A stretch of 64,000 bases of DNA from Azohydromonas caseinilytica (GCF_012927045.1 NZ_JABBFW010000003.1:310001-374000); one strand, 5' to 3'; positions 42,344-52,942 are shown, counted from the stretch's first letter. Numbers and translations: made by a program. Notes: generated from the sequence alone by a model not told the origin.

Positions 42344-43528
42344 ATGAAGCTGGCGCGCCGGCTCGATCGCATCGAGCCTTTCTACGTCATGGAATGCGCC
42401 AAGGCCGCGGCGGAGATCGCGCGCGGCCCCCTGTGCGACCCGGCACAGGGCGGGCGGCCCATGCTCTATCTCAACATCGGCGAGCCGGACTTCACCGCGC
42501 CGCCGCCGGTGCTCGCCGCCGCCCAGGCCTGCCTGGACGCCGGCCGCACGCAGTACACGCCCGCGGCCGGGCTGCCCGAGCTGCGCGAGGCCATCTCGCG
42601 CTGGTACGGCGAGCGCTTCGGCCTGGACATCCCGGCGCGGCGCATCCTGGTCACGGCCGGGGCCTCGGCCGCGCTGCAGCTGCTGACGCAGGTGCTGTTC
42701 GAGCCCGGCGACGAGGTGCTGCTCTCCGACCCCGGTTACCCCTGCAACCGGCATTTCGTCAGCGCCGCCGGCGCCACGCCGCGCCTGCTGCCCACGACGC
42801 CGGAGCACCGCTTCCAGCTCGACGCCGCGGCGGTCGAGGCGGCCTGGACGCCAGCCACGCGCGGCGTGCTGCTGGCCTCGCCGTCGAACCCGACCGGCAC
42901 CTCCATCGACCCCGAGGAGATGCAGCGCATCGTCGCGGCCGTGCGCGCGCGCGGCGGCGTGACGATCGTGGACGAGATCTACCTCGGCCTGAGCTTTGAC
43001 GAGCGCTTCGGCGGCAGCGCGCTGCGCTGGGGCGAGGACGTCATCAGCGTCAACAGCTTCTCCAAGTACTTCAGCATGACGGGCTGGCGCCTGGGCTGGC
43101 TGGTGCTGCCGGAGGCGCTGGTGGCGCCGGTGGAGATGCTGGCGCAGCACCTGTTCATCTGCGCCTCGACGGTGGCGCAGCGCGCGGCGCTGGCCTGCTT
43201 CGAGCCCGAGTCCATCGCCGAGTACGAGGCGCGGCGTGCCGAGTTCCGGCGCCGGCGCGACTGGCTGGTGCCGGCACTGGAGGCCATCGGCTTCAAGGTG
43301 CCGGTGCTGCCCGACGGCGCCTTCTACGTTTGGGCCGACGCCTCGGCCTTCTGCGCCAGCAGTTGGGACTTCGCCTTCGAGCTGATGGAGAAGGCGCAGG
43401 TCTGCGTGACGCCGGGACGCGACTTCGGCCATGCCGGCACGGAACGCTTCGTGCGCTTCAGCTTCGCCAACGCCATGCCGCAGCTGCAGGAGGCCGTGCG
43501 GCGGCTGCAGCAGCTGCTGTCGCGTTGA
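42344..43528 (+). CDS. Class I/II pyridoxal-phosphate aminotransferase
   Basis: 394-residue fold-type I aminotransferase. YLNIGEPDFTAPPPV, TQYTPAAGLPELREAI, LVTAGASAALQLL, LSDPGYPCNRHFV, SPSNPTGT, and the PLP lysine in NSFSKYFSMTGWRLGW. It ends with RFSFANAMPQLQEAVRRL. The ATG at 42344 is preferred over a TTG two codons upstream. Amino acid specificity cannot be told; aspartate/alanine-type enzymes share these motifs. It sits between nusB and the ybgC-tol genes, on the same strand. Confidence 0.9.
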   Translation: MKLARRLDRIEPFYVMECAKAAAEIARGPLCDPAQGGRPMLYLNIGEPDFTAPPPVLAAAQACLDAGRTQYTPAAGLPELREAISRWYGERFGLDIPARRILVTAGASAALQLLTQVLFEPGDEVLLSDPGYPCNRHFVSAAGATPRLLPTTPEHRFQLDAAAVEAAWTPATRGVLLASPSNPTGTSIDPEEMQRIVAAVRARGGVTIVDEIYLGLSFDERFGGSALRWGEDVISVNSFSKYFSMTGWRLGWLVLPEALVAPVEMLAQHLFICASTVAQRAALACFEPESIAEYEARRAEFRRRRDWLVPALEAIGFKVPVLPDGAFYVWADASAFCASSWDFAFELMEKAQVCVTPGRDFGHAGTERFVRFSFANAMPQLQEAVRRLQQLLSR

Positions 43529-43539
43529 AGGAGCTGCGC

Positions 43540-43968
43540 ATGGACCAGTCAACGAGCCCGGGCGGGCCCGCGTTCAGCTTTGCGGTGCGCGTGTACTGGG
43601 AGGACACCGACGCCGGCGGCGTGGTGTTCTATGCCAACTATTTGAAATTCTTCGAGCGCGCGCGCACCGAGTGGCTGCGCCACCTGGGCTTCGAGCAGGA
43701 GCGGCTGCGCCACGAGCAGCGCATGCTGTTCGTGGTGACGCGCACCGAGCTGCAGTACCGCGCCCCGGCCCGGCTCGATGACCAGCTGCGGGTCACGGTG
43801 CGGCCCGAGCCGGCCGGACGCGCCAGCCTGGTGGTGCACCAGCAGGCCTGGCGCGGCGCGACGCTGCTGGCTGAGGGCAGCATCCGCATCGGCTGTGTCG
43901 ATGCCGACAGCTTCCGCCCGCGGCGCATGCCCGACGAACTGATCAACACCCTTTCCCAAGCCGGATGA
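43540..43968 (+). CDS. ybgC: Acyl-CoA thioesterase YbgC (Tol-Pal associated)
   Basis: 142-residue hotdog thioesterase, normally the first gene of the tol-pal cluster. The active-site motif VYWEDTDAGGVVFYANYLKFFERARTEW contains the catalytic Asp; RHLGFEQERL and FVVTRTELQYRAPARLDDQL follow. AAGGAG precedes the ATG. The stop overlaps the tolQ start in ATGA. Confidence 0.95.
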   Translation: MDQSTSPGGPAFSFAVRVYWEDTDAGGVVFYANYLKFFERARTEWLRHLGFEQERLRHEQRMLFVVTRTELQYRAPARLDDQLRVTVRPEPAGRASLVVHQQAWRGATLLAEGSIRIGCVDADSFRPRRMPDELINTLSQAG

Positions 43969-44672
43969 ACCAGGACCTCTCCATCGTCAGCCTCGTGCTG
44001 CACGCCAGCCCCATCGTTCAGCTCGTCATCGCGGGCCTGATGTTCATGTCGCTGGCGAGCTGGACGGTGATCTTCGCCAAGCTCTTCGGGCTCAAGCGCG
44101 TGCGCGGGCGCAACGACCATTTCGAGCGCGAGTTCTGGTCCGGCCGCAGCCTGCAGGAGCTGCACGAGGCCGCCGCCACCAAGGCCGAGACCGCGCCCAT
44201 GGAGCGCATCTTCGCCAGCGGCATGCGCGAGTTCCTGAAGCTGCGCGAGCGCCGCCTGGACGCCGGTGCCCAGCTCGACGGCGCACGCCGTGCCATGCGC
44301 GCGAGCTTCCAACGGGAGCTGGACGTGATCGAGAGCCACCTGAGCTTCCTGGCGACGGTGGGCTCGATCAGCCCGTACGTGGGCCTGTTCGGCACGGTGT
44401 GGGGGATCATGCATGCCTTCGTCGGCCTGTCGAACCTGACGCAGGTGACGCTGGCCACCGTGGCGCCGGGCATCGCCGAGGCGCTGGTGGCCACGGCCAT
44501 CGGCCTGTTCGCCGCCATTCCGGCGGTGATGGCTTACAACCGCTTCGCGCGCGACATCGACCGCCTCGCCATCCAGCTGGAGACCTTCATCGAGGAGTTC
44601 TCCAACATCCTGCAGCGCAACGTGGGCGCGCCCGCCACGGTCACGCCGGTGACGGCGGCGCAGGGGCGCTGA
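43965..44672 (+). CDS. tolQ: Tol-Pal proton channel subunit TolQ
   Basis: 235-residue inner membrane protein, part of the TolQ5R2 proton-driven motor. Three membrane segments: LVIAGLMFMSLASWTVIFA near the N-terminus, and LATVGSISPYVGLFGTVWGIM and VAPGIAEALVATAIGLFAAIPAVMAYN in the C-terminal half. ATG overlaps the ybgC stop. Confidence 0.97.
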   Translation: MNQDLSIVSLVLHASPIVQLVIAGLMFMSLASWTVIFAKLFGLKRVRGRNDHFEREFWSGRSLQELHEAAATKAETAPMERIFASGMREFLKLRERRLDAGAQLDGARRAMRASFQRELDVIESHLSFLATVGSISPYVGLFGTVWGIMHAFVGLSNLTQVTLATVAPGIAEALVATAIGLFAAIPAVMAYNRFARDIDRLAIQLETFIEEFSNILQRNVGAPATVTPVTAAQGR

Positions 44673-44673
44673 G

Positions 44674-45104
<431 letters not shown>

Positions 45105-45105
<1 letters not shown>

Positions 45106-46268
45106 TGGCGCGACCGGTTCCTCCCGCTCCCGCGCCCCGAGGGCCCGCCGCGGCCGGCTCCGAGAACCTGCGTCCGCCCAGCGCGGACCGGCTCGGCCGC
45201 GGCGCGGCCATCGCCGCCGCGGTGCACGTGGGCCTCATTGCCGCACTGGCGCTGGGCGTGAGCTGGCATGCCCAGGAGCCCACGCCGGTGAGCGCCGAGC
45301 TGTGGTCCTCCGTGCCGCAGGTAGCGGCGCCGCCGGCCGCGGGCGAGCCCACGCCGGCACCGCCTCCCCCGCCCCCCGCACCGGCTCCCACGCCCGCGCC
45401 GCCGCCGCCGCCTCCCCCGGCGCCGAGGCCGGCACCACCGCCCCCGCCGCCGCCCAAGGCCGCGGCGGCGCCCTCGCCGCGCGATGCCCAGATCGCCCTG
45501 GAGCGCGAACGCCGCGAGCGTGAGCGTGAACGCCAGGAAGAGCTCGAAGCCAAGGCCCGCGCCGAGAAGCTGGCCAAGGAAAAGGCCGACAAGCTCGCCA
45601 AGGAGAAGGCCGAGAAGGTGGAGCAGGAGCGCCAGGCCAGGCTCAAGGAGCAGCGCGAAGCCGAGAAGCGCGAGGCGCGCGCCAAGGCCGAGGCCGAGGA
45701 GAAGCGCGCCAAGGTGGCCGAGGCGGAAAAGCGCGCCAAGGCGGAAGAAGCCGAGAAGCGGGCCAAGGCCGCCAAGGCCGAGGAGGCGGAGAAGCGCGCC
45801 AAGGCCGAAGCCAAGGCCAAGGCGGAAGCCGACGAGAAGCGCGCCCGCGCCGCCGAGGACAAGCGCCAGCAGGAAGTGGCGGCCAAGCTGCGCGAGCAGC
45901 AGCTCGCCCGCATGATGGGCCAGGTCGGCGGCTCGGCCGGCAGCCCCGGCGGCCAAGGCGCGCCGGGCTCCAGCGGCAAGGCCGACCGCGACAGTGGTCC
46001 TTCCGCCGCCTACGCCGGCCGCATCGTGGCCCGGGTCAAGCCCAACATCGTCTTCGGCGACGAGGTCAGCGGCAACCCGAAGGCGGAAGTGGAAGTCCGC
46101 ACCGCGCCGGACGGCACCATCATCGGTCGCCGCCTGGTGCGCAGCAGCGGCATCCCGGAGTGGGACCAGGCCGTGCTGCGCGCCGTGGACCGCACCGGCG
46201 TGCTGCCGCGCGACACCGATGGCCGCGTGCCCTCGGCCATCGTCATCGGCTTCCGCCCGAACGACTGA
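45105..46268 (+). CDS. tolA: Energy-transducing protein TolA
   Basis: 387 residues. One N-terminal membrane helix (GAAIAAAVHVGLIAALALGVSW), a long Pro-rich stretch (about residues 80-125), a charged Ala/Lys/Glu/Arg helical rod of about 140 residues, a short Gly/Ser hinge, and a TonB/TolA-like C-terminal domain (YAGRIVARVKPNIVF, VEVRTAPDGTIIGRRLVRSSG, WDQAVLRAVDRTGVLP). It spans the periplasm to contact TolB and Pal. TolB, pal and cpoB do not follow here; they are about 16 kb upstream on the other strand. Confidence 0.96.
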
Positions 46269-46492
46269 GCCCGCCGGCCCGGCGCCGCGCCCTCACCGGG
46301 GCCCGGGCCGGGCGCGCTCTACACCCAGGAGCCCGGCGCCGCCAGGGCACCACCGCGCGCCGGTAGGGGCATTGGCGCCAAACTGACAGCTTTTTCCGAC
46401 CCGCCCGGGCCCGATTCGCGTGCAATCGGTGAAATTGCTATTCCTGTAAACACGGTAGAACACGAAATCCACAAGTCGGCAAAAATGGATAC

Positions 46493-47149
46493 ATGACTGC
46501 CACGCGCCCCGTCTCCGATCATCCGGCTCCCGTGGAAAGCGCCGCCGACCACTGCACCACGCTGGAGGTGGCCCGATGGCTGGGCATGGCGGTGCGCTCG
46601 GTGCAGCTGATGGTGGACCGCGGCGAGCTGCAGGCCTGGAAGACGCCGGGCGGCCATCGCCGCATTTCGCGCAGCTCGGTCGAGCGCTGGCTCGCTTCCC
46701 ATCACAGCGGCGCGGTGCAGCCCGCGCAGCCGGCCCCCTCCGCCAGCCGCACGGTGCTGCTGATCGAGGATTCGGCGCACTTCCAGCATCTGGTGTCACT
46801 GCTGGTGCGCGAGCAGTTCCCGGACGTGGAGCTGCATGTGGCCGACGACGGCATCGCGGGCCTGGCCATGGCGGGCGAGCTGCAGCCGGCGGTGCTGATC
46901 GTGGACATCCTGCTGCCGGGCATCGACGGCGCGACGCTCATCACCAGCCTGCGCACGCACCCGCAGTTCGCACGCAGCCAGCTCATCGTGCTGACCGCCC
47001 TGGACGACGCCCAGCGCGCTCCCTACACCTTTGCCCTGGCGGGCGTGCCGGTGGTGCACAAGCCCCGCCTGGTGGCCGAGTTGCCGGCGCTGCTGAGCGA
47101 GCGCTTGGCCCGCGCGACGACCACCGCCCCGGCGCCCCTGGCCCGCTGA
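46493..47149 (+). CDS. Excisionase-type HTH fused to response-regulator receiver
   Basis: 218 residues. Residues about 20-70 form a MerR/excisionase-like HTH (TTLEVARWLGMAVRSVQLMV, then WKTPGGHRRISRSSVERWL). Residues about 85-195 form a CheY-like receiver: VLLIEDSAHFQHLVSLLV, phosphoacceptor Asp in VDILLPGIDG, Thr in VLTALDD, Lys in VVHKP. The DNA-binding part precedes the receiver, the reverse of most response regulators. A weak promoter (TTGCTA, 15 bases, TAGAAC at 46456-46461) lies upstream. No histidine kinase gene is adjacent. Confidence 0.85.
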   Translation: MTATRPVSDHPAPVESAADHCTTLEVARWLGMAVRSVQLMVDRGELQAWKTPGGHRRISRSSVERWLASHHSGAVQPAQPAPSASRTVLLIEDSAHFQHLVSLLVREQFPDVELHVADDGIAGLAMAGELQPAVLIVDILLPGIDGATLITSLRTHPQFARSQLIVLTALDDAQRAPYTFALAGVPVVHKPRLVAELPALLSERLARATTTAPAPLAR

Positions 47150-47492
47150 AGCGCCGTCGCGGCAATCGCCGCGGAAAGTGCAAATCCAGCACTTTGCTTG
47201 TCACACAACGAGTTACATTTCTACCGCCCTGGTCAGGACGGCCACGCAAGCCGGCAATTTGTCACGGCGGCCATCAACACCCTGGCCCCAAAAAGCCGAA
47301 CACTTCGCGGTGTCAGAAATCCGCTGCGCCGTGGCGTCCGCGCCATGGCCACCGGCCAGCCGCGCTTGAGCCCACCGGCACCGTAGCGCCCTCTTCGGAG
47401 CTCGGTGCCGCCCGGCATCCGCGCGACTGGCCGAGGCGCCGCCGTCACCGAGGACCGCGGCGCGTCTTCCGTTTCCCGAAAGTTATTCCCCC
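47150..47492. other. Gene-free interval before the chemoreceptor
   Basis: About 340 bases. It contains a 7-bp inverted repeat, AAAGTGC-N7-GCACTTT (about 47174-47194), a possible regulator site. No gene or clear sigma-28 promoter found. Confidence 0.4.
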
Positions 47493-49112
47493 ATGCGCAA
47501 CACGGGTCCCGTGACCGGCCGTGAGTACGTGCTGGAGGACGGCATGACGCTGGTCTCCACCACCGATCTCAAGAGCCGGATCACCTACTGCAACCCCGCT
47601 TTCATCCAGGCCAGCGGCTATGCACGCGAGGAACTGCTGGGCCAGCCGCACAACATGATCCGCCACCCGGACATGCCGCCAGAGGCCTTCCGCGACCTGT
47701 GGGCCACGCTGGAGGAAGGCCTGCCCTGGTCGGGCATGGTCAAGAACCGGCGCAAGAACGGCGACCACTACTGGGTGCAGGCCAACGTGACGCCGGTGAG
47801 CGAAGACGGCCGCACCGTGGGCTACATGTCGGTGCGCGTGAAGCCCGCGCGCGAGCTGGTCGAGCAGGCCGAGGCGCTGTACGCGCGCATGCGCGAGCAG
47901 CCGCAGCGCTACGCGCTGCACCACGGTGCCGTGCACAAGCGCACCCTGGTGGGCCGGCTGCGCACGCGGCTGCAGTTCGGTCTGGGCGGGCGCGTCGCGA
48001 CCCTGAGCCTGGCCAGCACGCTGGCCAGCACCGGTCTGGCCGCCAGCGGGGTGCACTGGACGCTGGCGCTGGGCGCGGCACTGGGCCTGGGCGGCGGCAC
48101 GGCGCTGTGGCTGCGGCGCATGGCCGTGGCGCCGCTGCGCGACGCGGTCGCCACGGCCAACCGCCTGGCCGCGGGCCAGCTCGGCGGCGCGCCGACCCAG
48201 GGCGGCGACGACGACGTCAGCCGCCTCATGCGCGCGCTGGCGCAGCTCGACGTCAACCTCCAGGCCATCGTCGGCGACGTGCGGCGCGAGGTGGACGGCA
48301 TCCGCATCGCCTCGCGCGAGATCTCCGCGGGCAACGGCGACCTGGGCGCGCGCACCGAGATGCAGGCTGGCAGCCTGCAGCAGACCGTGTCCTCGGTGGA
48401 GCAGATTGCCGGCACGCTGCGCCACAGCGCCGAGCATGCCGAGGCCGCGCGCGGCCTGGCGCAGCAGGCCAGCGAGGCGGCGCGCCAGGGCGGGCAGTCG
48501 ATGCAGGAGATGGTGCAGCGCATGGGCGAGATCCGCGAAGCCTCGCTGCGCATCGGCGAGATCATCCAGGTCATCGACAGCATCTCGTTCCAGACCAACA
48601 TCCTGGCGCTCAACGCCGCGGTGGAGGCGGCCCGCGCCGGCGAGGCCGGCCGCGGCTTCGCCGTGGTGGCCGGCGAGGTGCGCGCGCTGGCGCAGAAGAC
48701 CTCGGGCGCGGCGCGCGAGATCAAGACCCTCATCGGCGCCGCCACCGAGCGCGTGGAGGCCGGCAACGCCCTGGCCGAGAGCACCGGGCGCACCGTGCGC
48801 CAGAGCGCGCAGGCCGTGGAGCGGGTGTTCGACCTGATCGCCAACATGAGCCGCGCGGCGCAGGAACAGGCCGACGGCGTGGCGCAGGTCAACCGCGCCG
48901 TGACCCAGCTCGACAGCGTGACGCAGCAGAACGCCGCGATGGTGGAGCAGCTCTCGGCCGCGGCCTATTCGCTGGCCCGCCAAGCCGAGATCGTGGCGGA
49001 CTCGGTGCGCATCTTCCGCACCGGCCACCACGACGACATCGCCCCGGCGCAGCTGCAGGGCCTGGACCGGCCCACGGCAGCGTCGACAGCGCCGTCCACC
49101 GACACGGCCTAA
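47493..49112 (+). CDS. PAS-domain methyl-accepting chemotaxis protein (Aer-like)
   Basis: 539 residues. An N-terminal PAS domain ([65 protein letters not shown]) matches the Aer redox-sensing branch. A hydrophobic hairpin at about 170-210 anchors it in the membrane; there is no periplasmic ligand domain. Then HAMP-like sequence and the signalling domain with tip [37 protein letters not shown]. It probably senses the internal energy state through a bound flavin and signals to CheA/CheW, which are not in this window. Confidence 0.92.
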   Translation: MRNTGPVTGREYVLEDGMTLVSTTDLKSRITYCNPAFIQASGYAREELLGQPHNMIRHPDMPPEAFRDLWATLEEGLPWSGMVKNRRKNGDHYWVQANVTPVSEDGRTVGYMSVRVKPARELVEQAEALYARMREQPQRYALHHGAVHKRTLVGRLRTRLQFGLGGRVATLSLASTLASTGLAASGVHWTLALGAALGLGGGTALWLRRMAVAPLRDAVATANRLAAGQLGGAPTQGGDDDVSRLMRALAQLDVNLQAIVGDVRREVDGIRIASREISAGNGDLGARTEMQAGSLQQTVSSVEQIAGTLRHSAEHAEAARGLAQQASEAARQGGQSMQEMVQRMGEIREASLRIGEIIQVIDSISFQTNILALNAAVEAARAGEAGRGFAVVAGEVRALAQKTSGAAREIKTLIGAATERVEAGNALAESTGRTVRQSAQAVERVFDLIANMSRAAQEQADGVAQVNRAVTQLDSVTQQNAAMVEQLSAAAYSLARQAEIVADSVRIFRTGHHDDIAPAQLQGLDRPTAASTAPSTDTA

Positions 49113-49126
49113 GCCGCGGCGCGGCT

Positions 49127-49432
49127 TCAGCCGCCGCCGCGCTGCGTGTAGAGGTCGAAGCGGCGCATGAAGCGCACGCGCGCCGGCTCGTCCACGCCCT
49201 CGAAGGCAAAGCGCAGCCGCAGCCGCGGCAGGCTCAGCAGCGCGATGCGCCGCGGCGCCAGCGCTTCCCAGCGCAGGCGCAAGCGGCCGGCGTCGAGGGA
49301 CACATCGGCCCCGTCGGCACGCAACTCGACCGCATGCGGCTGCGCCGCGCCGGGCAGCCAGTGGCCCAGCTCGGCCACGGTGCAACCCATCTCCCGCTCG
49401 AACTCGGCGGGACAGCCGTCCTGCAGCAGCAA
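49127..49432 (-). CDS. Small aor-operon protein
   Basis: 101 residues, family not recognised. Composition is Arg/Leu-rich with a predicted all-beta pattern (VSLDAGRLRLRWEALAPRRI, LLSLPRLRLRFAFEG, RVRFMRRFDLYTQRGGG). It is last of five closely packed genes after the MoaD-like gene (gap 4 bases), so it probably helps assemble or modify the tungsten enzyme, by position only. Confidence 0.65.
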   Translation of the reverse strand: MLLQDGCPAEFEREMGCTVAELGHWLPGAAQPHAVELRADGADVSLDAGRLRLRWEALAPRRIALLSLPRLRLRFAFEGVDEPARVRFMRRFDLYTQRGGG

Positions 49433-49436
49433 GCGC

Positions 49437-49691
49437 TCAGCCTCCGGCGATGGGCGGCCAGATGGCCAGCACGTCGCCCTCGACCAGCGCCCGCGTGGCC
49501 CGCTGCTCGGCCGGCACGAAGCTGCCGTTGACCAGCACCAGGTGCACCAGCTTCATCGGCAGGCCGTAGGGCTCCACCGCCTGCGCGATGGTGCAGCCCT
49601 CGGGCAAATCGAGCTGCACCGCGTTGCCGCGGCGCGCCTCGGGCGGCAGGTACTCGGTGAGGCTGGCGTAGAGCTTGAAAGTGATGCGCAT
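49437..49691 (-). CDS. MoaD/ThiS-type sulfur carrier of the aor operon
   Basis: 84-residue beta-grasp protein beginning MRITFKLYASLTEYLPPEA and ending in the conserved di-glycine (IWPPIAGG) needed for C-terminal thiocarboxylate formation. GNAVQLDLPEGCTIAQAVEPYGLP and VLVNGSFV are typical. Position within the operon suggests a dedicated donor for tungstopterin cofactor synthesis, like the MoaD-like gene of the Aromatoleum aor operon. Confidence 0.85.
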   Translation of the reverse strand: MRITFKLYASLTEYLPPEARRGNAVQLDLPEGCTIAQAVEPYGLPMKLVHLVLVNGSFVPAEQRATRALVEGDVLAIWPPIAGG

Positions 49692-49724
49692 GGCTCGCAA
49701 CGGTACTGCGGCGGGGTCCGGGCT

Positions 49725-51008
49725 TCAGCGCGGGGCCAGCTTGCCCAGGCCGCGCGCCTCCTGCGCCTGGGCGCAGGCCAGGTAGGCCGGCATGAGCTGC
49801 GTCGGGTCTTCGAGCAGGCGCTGCTTCCACTCGGGTGTCAGGCGGATCTGCCCCTCGACCAGGCCGCGCATCACGCCGACGTGGTCGGTCCAGCCCACGC
49901 TGTTGCAGCCCACCAGCAGCTCGCCGTCGAACTGCAGGCTCAGCGCCTTGCCGGCCTCCTGGTCCACGAGCTCGGCGCGCTCGCCGCCGGGCACGCCCTG
50001 CCAGTTGCCGAAGCTGGTGGAGATCAGGCCCAGCGTGTCGAGCACGTTGATCTGCGTGACCCCGCCCAGCACCGCGCGCTGGCCCACCATGTTGAGCGCC
50101 GCCACGCGCGCCTGCTCGGCCGCGTTGGGCTGGATGGCGCTGACGATGGTGCGGCCGCTGACGCGGTCGAAGGCCTCGGCGCAGTCGCCCGCGGCGTAGA
50201 CGCCGCTCACGCTGGTCTGCAGGTGCTCGTCGGTGAGCACGCCCTGCAGGCAGCGCACGCCGCTGCCCCACAGGAAGCCGATGTTCGGGCGCACGCCGGT
50301 GGCGCTGATGACCAGGTCGGCCTCCAGCACCTCGCCGCTGGACAGTTTCACGCGCAACGCATTGCCCACGGGCTGGATCGCCTCCACGCGCGCGCCGGTG
50401 TGCACGTCGATGCCCTTGGACTGCACCCACTGCCGGATCATGCCCCCGGCGGTGGGGCCCATCATGCGCGGCACCATGCGGTCGCCGGTCTCCACCACGC
50501 TGAGCTTCACGCCGCGCAGGGCCAGCGCCTCCATGATGATGCAGCCGATGAAGCCGGCGCCAACCTGCACCACGCGCGCGCCGGGCTGGGCCCGCGCGGC
50601 GATGGCGCGCGCATCGTCCAGCGTCCAGCAGGTGTGCACGCCGGGGCTGTCGATGCCGGGAATGGGCGGCTGCACCGGGCTGGAGCCGGTGGCGATGAGC
50701 AGCCGGTCGTACGCCATGTCCGTGCCGTCGTCGAAGGCCACGCGGCGGGCCTGGGTGTCGATGGCCTTGGCGCGCACGCCGCGCTTGAGGTGGATGCGCA
50801 GCCGCTCGTAGTGGTCCGGGCTGTGGCGCAGGTGCGTGCCGGGCTCGCCGATGCGGCCCACCAGCAGGTAGGGAATCGCCATGCGCGAGTACGGCGGCTC
50901 GGCCTCGTCGCCCACGATGAAGATGTTGTCTTGCGGCGCGTGCTTGCGGATGGTCTCGGCCGCGATGACGCCGGCCGGGCCGGCGCCGAGGATGAGGTGA
51001 GTCAACAT
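49725..51008 (-). CDS. aorC: FAD/NAD(H)-binding subunit of aldehyde oxidoreductase
   Basis: 427-residue flavoprotein of the pyridine nucleotide-disulfide reductase type. FAD-binding ILGAGPAGVIAAETIRKHA at the N-terminus; YSRMAIPYLLVGRIGE; ATGSSP; NAD-binding VVQVGAGFIGCIIMEALALRGV; and the second FAD motif GVYAAGDCAEAFD. It is downstream of the tungsten subunit and in AOR operons of this type lets the enzyme use NAD+ as electron acceptor. The ATG has GGAG at 6-7 bases. Confidence 0.88.
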   Translation of the reverse strand: MLTHLILGAGPAGVIAAETIRKHAPQDNIFIVGDEAEPPYSRMAIPYLLVGRIGEPGTHLRHSPDHYERLRIHLKRGVRAKAIDTQARRVAFDDGTDMAYDRLLIATGSSPVQPPIPGIDSPGVHTCWTLDDARAIAARAQPGARVVQVGAGFIGCIIMEALALRGVKLSVVETGDRMVPRMMGPTAGGMIRQWVQSKGIDVHTGARVEAIQPVGNALRVKLSSGEVLEADLVISATGVRPNIGFLWGSGVRCLQGVLTDEHLQTSVSGVYAAGDCAEAFDRVSGRTIVSAIQPNAAEQARVAALNMVGQRAVLGGVTQINVLDTLGLISTSFGNWQGVPGGERAELVDQEAGKALSLQFDGELLVGCNSVGWTDHVGVMRGLVEGQIRLTPEWKQRLLEDPTQLMPAYLACAQAQEARGLGKLAPR

Positions 51009-51077
51009 GGACAGCTCCAATAAAGAAGGCGGCCCAGGACCGCCTTCATGCCGTTCTTGTGTGCGGCGTGCGCGCCC

Positions 51078-52925
51078 TTACAGGCCCAGACGCTCCCGGG
51101 TCTCGGGCTTGAGGCGGCCCTCGGTGTCCCAGCCCCGGATCTCGTAGTACTTGGGCAGCATCTCGGGCAGCTTGTTGACCAGGCCCTTGGCCGGGCCGGT
51201 CTTGGCGGGCTCGTTGAGCAGCCGCGGCGGCAGCGTGTCGTCCTTGGCGGTGAAGCCGGCGCGGTTGTTGAAGTCGCGCTCCATGTTCCAGATGCGCTCG
51301 CCGATCTCGTTCATCTTCTCCAGCGTGAACTCCGGGCCGCAGGCGGCGGCGACCTGCGGCTGCACGTCGGCCAGCGTCCAGGCGAAGCTGGTGAAGATGC
51401 AGATGCCCGCGGCGTCGAAGGCGGCGGTGGCGTCCTGGAAGGCCTTGACCAGCTCGGGCTTGCCCTCGGCGGTGAGCGGATCGGTCTTGACCGGGATGCC
51501 CAGCACCTCGGAAGCCACGGTGTACGAGCGCAGGTGGCACGCGCCGCGGTTGCTGGTGGCGTAGGTCAGGCCCATGCCCTGGATGCCGCGGCTGTCATAG
51601 GCCGGAAACTCCTGGCCCTTGACGCTCATGCTCAGCTCGGGGTGGCCGTACTTGGCGGTCAGGCGCGCCGAGCCCAGGCCGATCTCCTTGCCGAAGCCGA
51701 TGCCCTTGGCCGTCATCTCGGCCAGCTCGCACAGCGCCTGGGCCGAGCCGAAGGGCGCCGCGGTGCCGATCTGCTCGGCGGTGAGCACGCCCATCTCGTA
51801 GAGCTCCATCACCGCGCCGATGGTGGCGCCGAAGCTGATGGGGTCCATGCCCTGCTCGTTGCACAGCAGGTTGGCGTACTGCAGCGCCTCCAGGTCGTTG
51901 ACGCCGTTGGCCGCGCCCAGCGCCCAGGCCGCCTCGTACTCCAGGCCGCCGGAGGCGCCCCAGTACTGCGGCTTGTTCTGCACCGAGAAGTGCGTCTCGT
52001 CGATCTTGGAGATGCGGCCGCAGGCGATGGTGCAGCCGAAGCAGGCCTGGTTCGTCACCAGGTGCTTCTTGCCGTCGGTGGCGCGCGGGGCGGCCATGGC
52101 CTCGGCCGAGATGTCCTTGGCGCCGTCGAACTGCACGTCGCGGTGGTTGCGCGTGGGCAGCGCGCCGATCTCGTTGATGACGTTCATCAGCACCTGCGTG
52201 CCGTAGGTGGGCAGGCCCTGCCCCGTCACCGCGTTGTCGGCCAGCACCTTTTTCTTCTCGAAGGTGACCTTCATGAACTCCTTGGGGTCGGCCACGTTGG
52301 CCACGCCCTTGGTGCCGCGCACGGCCACGGCCTTGAGGTTCTTGCTGCCCATCACGGCGCCCACGCCCGAGCGGCCGGCGGCGCGGTGCAGGTCGTTGAC
52401 GATGGCGGAGTACAGCACGCCGTTCTCGCCGGCCAGGCCGATGGTGCTGATGCGCAGCAGCGGGTCCTGGTGCAGCTTCTTGAGCGTCTCCTCGGTCTCC
52501 CAGACGCTGTGGCCCCACAGGTGGCTGGCGTCGCGCAGCTCGGCCAGGTCGTTCTCGATGTAGAGGTACACGGGCTTCGAGGAGGCGCCCTCGAAGATCA
52601 CCATGTCCCAGCCCGCGAACTTCAGCTCCGAGCCCCAGTAGCCGCCGGAGTTGGAGCAGGCGATGGTGCCGGTCAGCGGCCCCTTGGTGACGACGGTGTA
52701 GCGCCCGCCGGTGGAGGCCATGGTGCCGGTGAGCGGCCCGGTGGCCCAGATGATCTTGTTGCCGGCCGACAGCGGATCGACCTTGGCATCGACTTCCTCG
52801 ACGAAGTACTTGGTGGCCAGGCCGCGCGAGCCGAGGTAGTCGCGCGCCCATTCCATGTTCAGCGGCTCGGACTTGACGGTGCCGTCCGTGAGGTTGACGC
52901 GAAGGATTTTTCCTGCCCAGGACAT
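51078..52925 (-). CDS. aorB: Tungsten-dependent aldehyde:ferredoxin oxidoreductase, large subunit
   Basis: 615-residue catalytic subunit oxidising aldehydes to acids at a tungsten-bispterin centre. Motifs: MSWAGKILRVNLTDGTV at the start, LGSRGLATKYF, ATGPLTGTMASTGGRYTVVTKGPLTGT, AAGRSGVGAVMGSKNLKAVAVRGT, the [4Fe-4S] ligands in ACFGCTIACGR, and the fourth ligand with the tungsten-site segment DAAGICIF. Family length. A dedicated ferredoxin-like subunit precedes it by 17 bases and a flavoprotein follows, the layout of the NAD-linked AorABC enzyme of betaproteobacterial anaerobic degraders. Confidence 0.94.
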   Translation of the reverse strand: MSWAGKILRVNLTDGTVKSEPLNMEWARDYLGSRGLATKYFVEEVDAKVDPLSAGNKIIWATGPLTGTMASTGGRYTVVTKGPLTGTIACSNSGGYWGSELKFAGWDMVIFEGASSKPVYLYIENDLAELRDASHLWGHSVWETEETLKKLHQDPLLRISTIGLAGENGVLYSAIVNDLHRAAGRSGVGAVMGSKNLKAVAVRGTKGVANVADPKEFMKVTFEKKKVLADNAVTGQGLPTYGTQVLMNVINEIGALPTRNHRDVQFDGAKDISAEAMAAPRATDGKKHLVTNQACFGCTIACGRISKIDETHFSVQNKPQYWGASGGLEYEAAWALGAANGVNDLEALQYANLLCNEQGMDPISFGATIGAVMELYEMGVLTAEQIGTAAPFGSAQALCELAEMTAKGIGFGKEIGLGSARLTAKYGHPELSMSVKGQEFPAYDSRGIQGMGLTYATSNRGACHLRSYTVASEVLGIPVKTDPLTAEGKPELVKAFQDATAAFDAAGICIFTSFAWTLADVQPQVAAACGPEFTLEKMNEIGERIWNMERDFNNRAGFTAKDDTLPPRLLNEPAKTGPAKGLVNKLPEMLPKYYEIRGWDTEGRLKPETRERLGL

Positions 52926-52942
52926 GTGCTGCTCCTAACTTG

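Noticed and set aside
45350-45900. Low-complexity repeat region in tolA as possible recombination artefact
   Set aside because: Proline-rich and Ala/Lys/Glu-rich helical repeats are normal for TolA domain II.
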